NCBI RefSeq assembly: GCF_026230105.1
Contig: NC_079478.1
Span: 24,939,653 to 25,003,652 of the forward strand
Source: Diorhabda sublineata
Lineage: Eukaryota; Arthropoda; Insecta; Coleoptera; Chrysomelidae
DNA length: 64,000 nucleotides
Reading direction: 5' to 3'
A program made the position numbers and the translations under genes. The stretch's first letter is position 1, and every line of letters starts with the position of its first letter. The notes below the pieces were generated by a model. That model was not told the origin of the DNA. It saw only the letters and a program-made list of their open reading frames with translations, and did not search any database. Below are positions 57,059-64,000 of the stretch, piece by piece.

Positions 57059-60000
57059 TTTTTTTCCATACAGCTGAAGAGCCCACACTAATTGAGAAAT
57101 GACGATCAAACTTCACACGAACATGAAAAATGTTGTACCTATTTAAAAGGAAAAATAGTTATCGATTTACGCGCGCAGTTTTGTGAAATTTGATCTGACC
57201 ATGTATACTTTATAGGCTTTCAAAGATTTTGATTTTCACATTTCCGTTCAAAATTAGACATTTTGATTCTCTAATCTAAAAAGCAAAATTACCCTCTCGA
57301 TACTTTACATCTTTTTCGAACTAATATTTATCTTTCATATACATGTTGGATCCTCGACCTGTAGCTCTAGTCTGATAACAGAAACTATAGTTTTTTAATA
57401 TAATCCTAGCGTGTGGTTTGAGTGTTTACGGCATGTTTATTTAGGTACTTATGACCTTATGTTCCGAAGCTATAGATTTTAGAATCCCAAGTATCTTATA
57501 TTTTATCGCATATCCAGTAACCTCGAAAACCTCAGGGTAAATGGCAAAATATTCACGAAAAAAATTTCTGTTATTGAAAATGGTGATAACGTTGATGGAG
57601 CTTACCACGTTTATTTTGGAAGGTATATCCTCAACGAAATGCTGCTAGTCTGTAGCCTTAAATTGAGTTGTCAAATTGATTGCTCACTTGTAATCTCAAT
57701 TTGTTTTATTGAGAGTTTGCGTTTCGAAATTCCACCTATACCTATGCATTGATAATAATTTCAGAAAAACAAGCTCAACAATTGATATTGATACTGTGAT
57801 AGAACTACCTGAGTAGATGCAAAATAGAACATGAGAATGATTTGAAAATAGAAAAGTTTGTCATAGAGCCACGATGTGATTATATACAATGAGGAATAGT
57901 TGAATGGAATAAATTTTGTAGTTTATATTCGCTTTTCAAGGAAATTCTGAGACACATCAATTTTATAATAACTGTTCTCCTCTATATAAATCAATATCTA
58001 TTTCAATATAAATCCAGATTACATAACCCTTGTTATTCATCATCATTTTTTGAAACCCAAATATTGGCATTAATTCTGAATCTAAAAATTACCAAAACTA
58101 CCATATTAATAACATCATTAAAAACCTAACAGCAACAAATACTGAAGAATAACTGTTATGGCAGTTGAGGAAATAAGTCGGAGTGAGTAATAGAATTCAC
58201 TAATACTTGAATTGAATCAATGAAGAAAAATTCTTTGGGTTTGCTGAACATCCCATCAACGTTCTACCAAATCCTCCTGATGAGAAAACTACCTCAAAAA
58301 ACTCTGCTAACGAATTTGGTATGTGAATACGATAAATGTTAGAGAAAGTAACAATAAATAATAAAATATACCTTGAATTTCATGGTGGTAACATATTAAA
58401 GAACGTTGCAACAAAAGAAATGATGTTGAACTATTACTATTGAGAGTTGAAATTATATTAGTATCTGGTCCTGGACTACTAATTGATAGAATAATATTTT
58501 GTAGACTGATAGCCAAACTAGAACCTACACTAGTACCAAACAAGCAATATCAATCCATCAAGTTTAACTTGGACCTCAAAAATCTACAAGAGAGGAAATT
58601 CATCATGTTCGAAATCAAATGCATCAATTCCTAGAGGGAATGTTACTATTCCGGCGGCTCTCTGGATATATCCCAGGCTTTTGTCAGAGTCTAGTACATA
58701 TGTGTAGATCATACATAATTGAGTTGAATAGTGAATTAGTTTCGCTCCATCCAATCTATGCATGAGTATTTCATATTAGGCAGACCGACTAATACATACA
58801 CATTGTCGCCGCATCATATGCTTAGGATACTGCACTCTCGCCGTTGCAATCCCAAGTAGGCCAACAATATGGAATATTTTTTTCAACAAAACTAAACCAT
58901 TTTACGTTTAACTAATACAAAGAGAGGAGATCAAGTACTAACGTACTTATCTAGATAGTAAAATTTCATGAAAATCACATTTTCATTATGAGAGAACAAA
59001 TAGACTAGACTAGTTGTTCGAAAACTAAAATATATCTATAGCTAAACTGCCAAAGAAAAGTTGAACTATTTGTCAAAAAATACGCTGTCAATATTCAACA
59101 GATTAAATAATCTGTTGAAGAATCGAACAGTCTTACTCATCAGAAAAAGTATGTTGATGTGTGTGAATAATCACCCCAAAGGACCTACTAAACAAATGAT
59201 GACTAGTGAAGCAGTTCATGTTCATGGATTATGGTTAATATGCCACTCAGTACTTAAGTTGTTAATCTTCCCTAACCATTTGTTAAAGTTTTGTTGACGT
59301 TTGTTCAATTTGTCTTTCAATTTTGTCAAAGTCAATGTTGCATTTAAGCGTCACTCTAGCCTTACGTCTCTTTTTATTCTCGAATTTTGATCTCTCTTTT
59401 TAACAACACGTTTTTATTAACTTCAACTGTGTGTAGGTTAGTAAGCCTGTGAGTATGTTTGTAACTCTCCCTTGGACTAAGAGAAAGTGGGTCATTTCAT
59501 GAAAATTTCGATCTGCAGAGAAAACCTACGACCTCCGTGTTGGAAATAAAGCTCTTCAACAACCTTACCTACTATACCGTTAGGGCTCGTTACAAGTTTC
59601 AACGAGATGTAGGTACATAAGCAGCGAATTCATTATACAAGGGTAGTATCAATTAAACAAAACGCATTTTTTTTAGAAATAATCACTGCAAATGTTCTCT
59701 TCGCATCGAAGCAAATTTTTCAACTGTCTGCCCTCTGTTGGAGATTCACAACACTGGCTGTATCAGTATCACTTCAGAATTCAATATCTTAGATTTAGTT
59801 ATATTGTTCAAAAAAAAAATGTGTGCACACTTTGTTGGAGATTTACAATACTAATGAATAGAACTCAAAGAAAATTTTTTTTATTTTTGACAATAAATCG
59901 AACATAAGTTGGAAAATAAATATAGTTCAAGTCAATCAAAAAACACGCTTTTATAGCACATGAAACTGAAAAACAAATTTAGTTAAAAAAACTGAAAAGC

Positions 60001-60937
60001 ATGCTTTCAAAGCACATCAAAAACGCGTAGGGCTCTCGATGTATGGGAAATATGGTAATAATTTTGTTAGAGTTTGGTATTTTCTAAATACATACAGACC
60101 GAAACAAAAAATATACATTCAACAAACATAACGATATAATGTATATGTATTTTACATAGATCAAAAAAACAAATTGCACGGGGAGCAGAGTCAGCAAAAG
60201 GATCTTCTATAAAATGGAGAGTCCTTCAAGAAAAAGCACTGTCCCACGACAGGAAGAAGACAGTCCCTCGACATTGGGTAGTCAGTTCCGAGACATAGAG
60301 GGTCAGTTTCGCGATCGAAGGGAGTGAAATACGCGTAAATAGTACGTTCTTTTGAAGTAGTGTAGTTAGTGTGCAGGTAAATTTGCATGTAAGTTGAAAG
60401 TTGATTTTTTTCATTTTGATTGAGCCCGAGTTTTTTTGGATTTAACATTTACCGAGGCAGATTTCGTTTTGATAGATTGGTGTTTGATAGAGCATCACAT
60501 CTTCAAATACGTCCGTGTTTATAAATGTGTATATAAGAAGTATTCATGTACTCTATTCTGTTACAAACTATTCACAAATTGATTTAGAGGAAGAATTGGA
60601 GGTTTATTGTTAACGAGCAGTAGGACCCGTATATTTATATAATTTTCGTGTATCTATTAAATAAATAGTTCAGATAAAGAATTGAAAAATTTAACGTATA
60701 TAATCGATGAGTCTTGGGTAAAGTTCATATATTTATAATTATCTTATAACTCCTCTTTCTTAAAGTTGAGTAGATTTAATATAGACGGCTTGGATTTTAT
60801 TGAATTCTGTTAAATAATTACTTTGTGTGCTGATATATAATTTTCATTTTCTGCTAAAAAGCAGCTTAGGTCAAGTTTTCTTGGATATTAATTTGTGTTG
60901 TTATAAAGTTATACATTAAACTTTTGTGGATTTTGCA

Positions 60938-60940
<3 letters not shown>

Positions 60941-60979
<39 letters not shown>
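60941..60979. repeat. (AT)n microsatellite, about 39 bp
   Basis: Uninterrupted AT dinucleotides. Confidence 0.95.
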
Positions 60980-60983
<4 letters not shown>

Positions 60984-62407
60984 CAAAATTAATTTTCCAC
61001 TCCAGTCTAGACTGACTTCCTATTATTAAGCCCCTAAGGATTTCCCTTCCGCTACGGCAAACGGCCTACTTTTTTTACTCAAAGGGTAACAGACAAGTCT
61101 CTTACCGTTGTGTCGATGCGGCACTGGTAACAAAAGCTGTTTGATTTCTATATAGGGTCAAATAAAACATTACAGTGATAACAATTTGTGAGACTGGTGT
61201 CAATGAAGCTTCGATCACCAGATCACAGTACACGCGAACTGTCAATGAACATACCGTTCTACATTCAATACTTCCACTTGTGAAAGGAAAATTCTATTTA
61301 ACATCTCACTTACCGCGACTTGTTAATAAAATGTAACGCTAGATATATCGCTACCGTCGAAATTGAGAGAATTTTTAGTATTATTTCTGAAACTGTCAAC
61401 TAAATGTTATTATTAACTTGATATTTCTAAGAAGTCATCTATATATTACCATCTCCGAATGTCACTCACCCTATCCTTAAAAATATTCTCCTCACCTGAA
61501 ACAAAAGTTGAACATAAGAATACGATGAATACTAGTAGCTAGTAGCTAATAACAAAAAGGAATATATTTGATAATTATAAAAATTGGTGAATGCACGTAA
61601 TTGCCTTCGCTTACAACAGCAGTAAAATTAACAGTTAATTTCTTCACAAATTTTTTTTGTTTTTGCGATTAGTGCTAAATTGAATCAGTTAGGGATGTTG
61701 GAGTCCCATTTATTGAATGAATGAATAAAGCACTAACTATTACTACCTACTAAGTACTGTGCTTCCAAATACAATTTACTAATTACTATACCTCGTTTCA
61801 AGGGATTATATATTGATATTTAATCTCTATTGGGTGTACCTAATAGATTAGATTCATGGTTTGATATACACTCCTGGGATAAAAATGAGTTGATTCAACC
61901 CAACCCACCTATATACGAAATGACAGGACGTTAACATTTATAGAGAAATCAATACTGTTACCAGATAAAAAAATAGATTCTCATAATTTTATATATGACA
62001 CGTTTTGGAACTTGAAGTCATGTTTTTAAATGCTTTTGATAATCATCAGTATTTTGTAGGTATTTCAAACAACCATCTCATCATGCAATATGAATTTTGG
62101 GCACTCCACAAATCAAAGCGGTCATTCTAAACTTTTCTTGGTTTCCTTATAAATCAGAAGTTTCGAAAGTCATAACTTATTCTGTAGATGTATCCATGGA
62201 AGACAAAGCTCAATTATATGATAAATTGCTTATCAATGACGAAGTTTGCATTATGAGAAAAGTAATATCAAATTCACGCAACAAACGTGAATAAATAAAT
62301 GCATGCCACCAGACAATGTTGTTTTCAATATCAGTTTTTAAATATGTATGGATAGGAAAATTTTTATAGGTGTTTTTATTTTACCCACTAGTTTCCATAA
62401 TGGAATA

Positions 62408-64000
62408 TACAGAGTGAGTTTTATGTACGAAACACCTCAATTATCTCGGAAAGGCTGGTATGATTTTTATAAATTTTTGTGTACAAGGGTTTTGTGATAC
62501 GGCTGGTATTATGGTGGTATCTACATTTACTTTTTCCGGAAAAATTATAAACATTGTTATTTCAAATATATTTTTTGTTTTTAGAAATCCTCAAGATATA
62601 CTGATTATTTTCTTTCCATTAAAGTTACAATTAATATTGTACATTAAGATGGCTACGATTGAATAAACATGTTTAATTTGAATATTCTTTGATAATATAT
62701 GTGCCAATACAAATCTCGTAACAAGGTCTAGTGTCAGTAATTTAGTTAAAAGTTTGACGAAACAGTTTCAGTTAAAGATTTATCCAAATCAGGGTGCAAA
62801 AAACTTACAACAACTTTGGACAAATCTTTAAATGTTTGTTTCATGTTGAGAAGTAGATCCACATTTGTGAAGTAGAAAAATTACGAGTTTTAGAAAACAT
62901 ACAGTAATGGCGATTAGAGCAGATGCTCAAAATGTTATCCGTTCACAATACAACAAGCCATGCAATTTTTAAAACTTTGCAATACGTTTTGCAGCATCCC
63001 TAACTGCTCAATTTTTGTAATGTCTTTGGTAATCATATCTTTCAATTTCTAGTTTTGTTTTATAAGCGATGTTTTTTAAGTGACTCCACAGAAAATAGTC
63101 TGAAGGATTCATGTCGGGTGATCGTAAGAGCCGAGTCCATAAAACCACGCCTTCCAATCCACATTATTAGGTATTACCTCACGACACACGCATAGTGAGA
63201 TGGAGCACCATCTTGTTTTATCAAATATTGTAAGTGTCGAATATTGTTATTGTCTAAAAATTTCTTATAATGAAGTTTTTTTAAAAGTAATTGGAAATAC
63301 TTGAGTTGGAAATATCCGAGCCAACTCAAGTATAATACTATTTTCCAATAAATCTGAACACGCCGGGCCATTTAAGTTCCCCTCAATGAAAAAGGGACAA
63401 ATTATTTTGTTACCTATTATTCCAGACCATGTATTCAGTTTTTCGGGATATTGAGTATAGGCTTCACGCATCCAATGAGGATTGTTACGAGACCAGTACC
63501 GTTTACGATTCCAGTGATACAAGTGGCGTCAACGCAAAACATAACATTACTTAAAAAAATTGGATCGTTTTGATTTGACATTTTTCTATCATTAGGTCTG
63601 CAAACTTTTCACGCCTATCAAAATGGTCATCTGAAAACTCTTGAACCAACATTACTTTGTAGGGACGGAATTTATTATCAAGTAAAATTTTCGTTACGGA
63701 TGTTTGCGAAATATCAAGTTCTCTGGATATTTGTCTAGTAATCAAGTGTGGATTGTCTTCTAACAGGACACAATCATCTAATGACTTATTTTCAGTTGAT
63801 GCAGTTTTACTGAACCAGTTGCGTTAAACTTTTTTACTAATTTACTTACAGTAGATATTGTTAAGGGATTTTGGTTAGGATATAAATTACTAAAAATATT
63901 ACACATTTCTTGTTGACTTTTACGCCTATCACCATATCCTAAAATCATTAAAATATCAATTTGTTCTTTTTCAGAGGAACGACCCATTGTGACTTTCAAT
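62408..64000 (-). mobile_element. mariner-type element, copy B (runs off the window)
   Basis: The 3' end TACAGAGTGAGTTTTATGTA at 62408 and the following block (ATTATCTCGGAAAGGCTGG..., to about 62600) match copy A's 3' end. The transposase gene reads right to left and the 5' end lies beyond 64000. Copy B lacks the TGTTGTCACATC...GGTGCATC-like stretch within the end block that copy A has, but otherwise keeps more of the coding sequence. Confidence 0.87.
62914..63987 (-). pseudogene. mariner-type transposase, copy B
   Basis: The start chosen is the ATG at 63987, MGRSSEKEQIDILMILGYGD, aligned with copy A's MDRLSKKER. The span to the stop at 62914 is 1,074 bases, about the 350 codons normal for mariner. 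Pieces: STVSKLVKKFNATGSVK, RQISRELDISQTSVTKILLD, NNPHWMREAYTQYPEKLNTW, IICPFFIEGNLNGPACSDLL, KQDGAPSHYACVVR (second Asp), LRSPDMNPSDYFLWSHLKN (third Asp near 63115) and HFEHLL near the end. The first Asp segment reads MFCVDAT with the frame lost soon after. At least five frameshifts and several stops. It preserves the IICPFFIE segment and the region after SPDMN that copy A lacks. Confidence 0.88.

Larger units (their letters stand above)
55480..62400. other. No gene seen (6.9 kb)
   Basis: AT-rich. Frames at 55735-55956, 56725-56949, 58440-58634, 59061-59297, 59692-59907, 60191-60448 and 62097-62294 were read; none is recognised. Small repeats: TGTTGGAGATT-ACAA-ACT at about 59737 and 59838, and a hairpin at 57035-57058. 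Could be host intergenic or intronic DNA. Confidence 0.4.

Noticed and set aside
57035..57066. Hairpin plus T-run as a transcription terminator
   Set aside because: Looks like a bacterial terminator, but the DNA is eukaryotic and there is no adjacent gene.
1..64000. tRNA genes, tRNA-derived SINEs, rRNA or CRISPR arrays
   Set aside because: No credible A/B-box pair, rRNA sequence or regularly spaced repeat-spacer structure was seen while reading.

Overview
AT-rich, gene-poor eukaryotic DNA, almost certainly from an insect. The mobile-element families, and the match of their fragments to families that recur in insect genomes, point that way. The order cannot be fixed from the sequence; a beetle is plausible but that is a guess. 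I recognise no intact host gene, rRNA, tRNA or CRISPR array. Essentially every stretch of recognisable coding sequence is a decayed transposable element, and by rough addition about a third or more of the window belongs to identifiable elements.

Layout. 0.9-2.2 kb: 3' end of an R1-like non-LTR retrotransposon (- strand) with a CATA-repeat tail. 4.3-5.0: mariner relic. 5.4-8.1: BEL/Pao LTR retrotransposon (-) that keeps gag, protease, RNase H and integrase but has lost its reverse transcriptase. 8.28-11.23: nearly complete hAT element with a perfect 8-bp target duplication (GTCTAAGC), next to the gag start. 11.9-13.4: Ginger/KRBA2-like deletion derivative with long inverted ends rich in TATTGTATACAAT boxes. 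13.7-14.2: candidate solo LTR. 15.26-18.09: a second, older hAT (8-bp duplication CTTGAAAG) carrying a nested 346-bp piggyBac-type MITE between TTAA sites.

19.0-21.8: two strong palindromes, a gutted IS630/Tc1-like DDE element and a mariner relic. 22.97-24.3: a 120-bp tandem duplication and an RTE-like retrotransposon. 25.97-27.56: an element-like unit with inverted ends around a decayed gene with a Cys-rich tail. 29.4: a degenerate hammerhead-like motif. 31.7-32.9: a mariner fold-back with about 400-bp inverted arms. 33.85-34.77: Tigger/pogo relic. 39.65: non-LTR 3' fragment. 40.6-42.0 and 62.4-64.0: two copies of one mariner family in opposite orientation. 46.7: Penelope GIY-YIG fragment. 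47.25 and 51.3: further mariner fragments. 48.1: R1-like relic. 49.5 and 54.0: fragments of widespread multicopy insect ORFs of unknown role. 54.8: Ty3/Gypsy gag-protease.

The genes do not work together as a pathway. The window is a layered record of insertions, and exact target duplications give partial relative ages. The items most likely to be undescribed are the Cys-tail gene with inverted ends, the TATTGTATACAAT-box Ginger-like family, the paired palindromes at 19 kb and the mariner fold-back. All calls come from reading the sequence; no database search was run.
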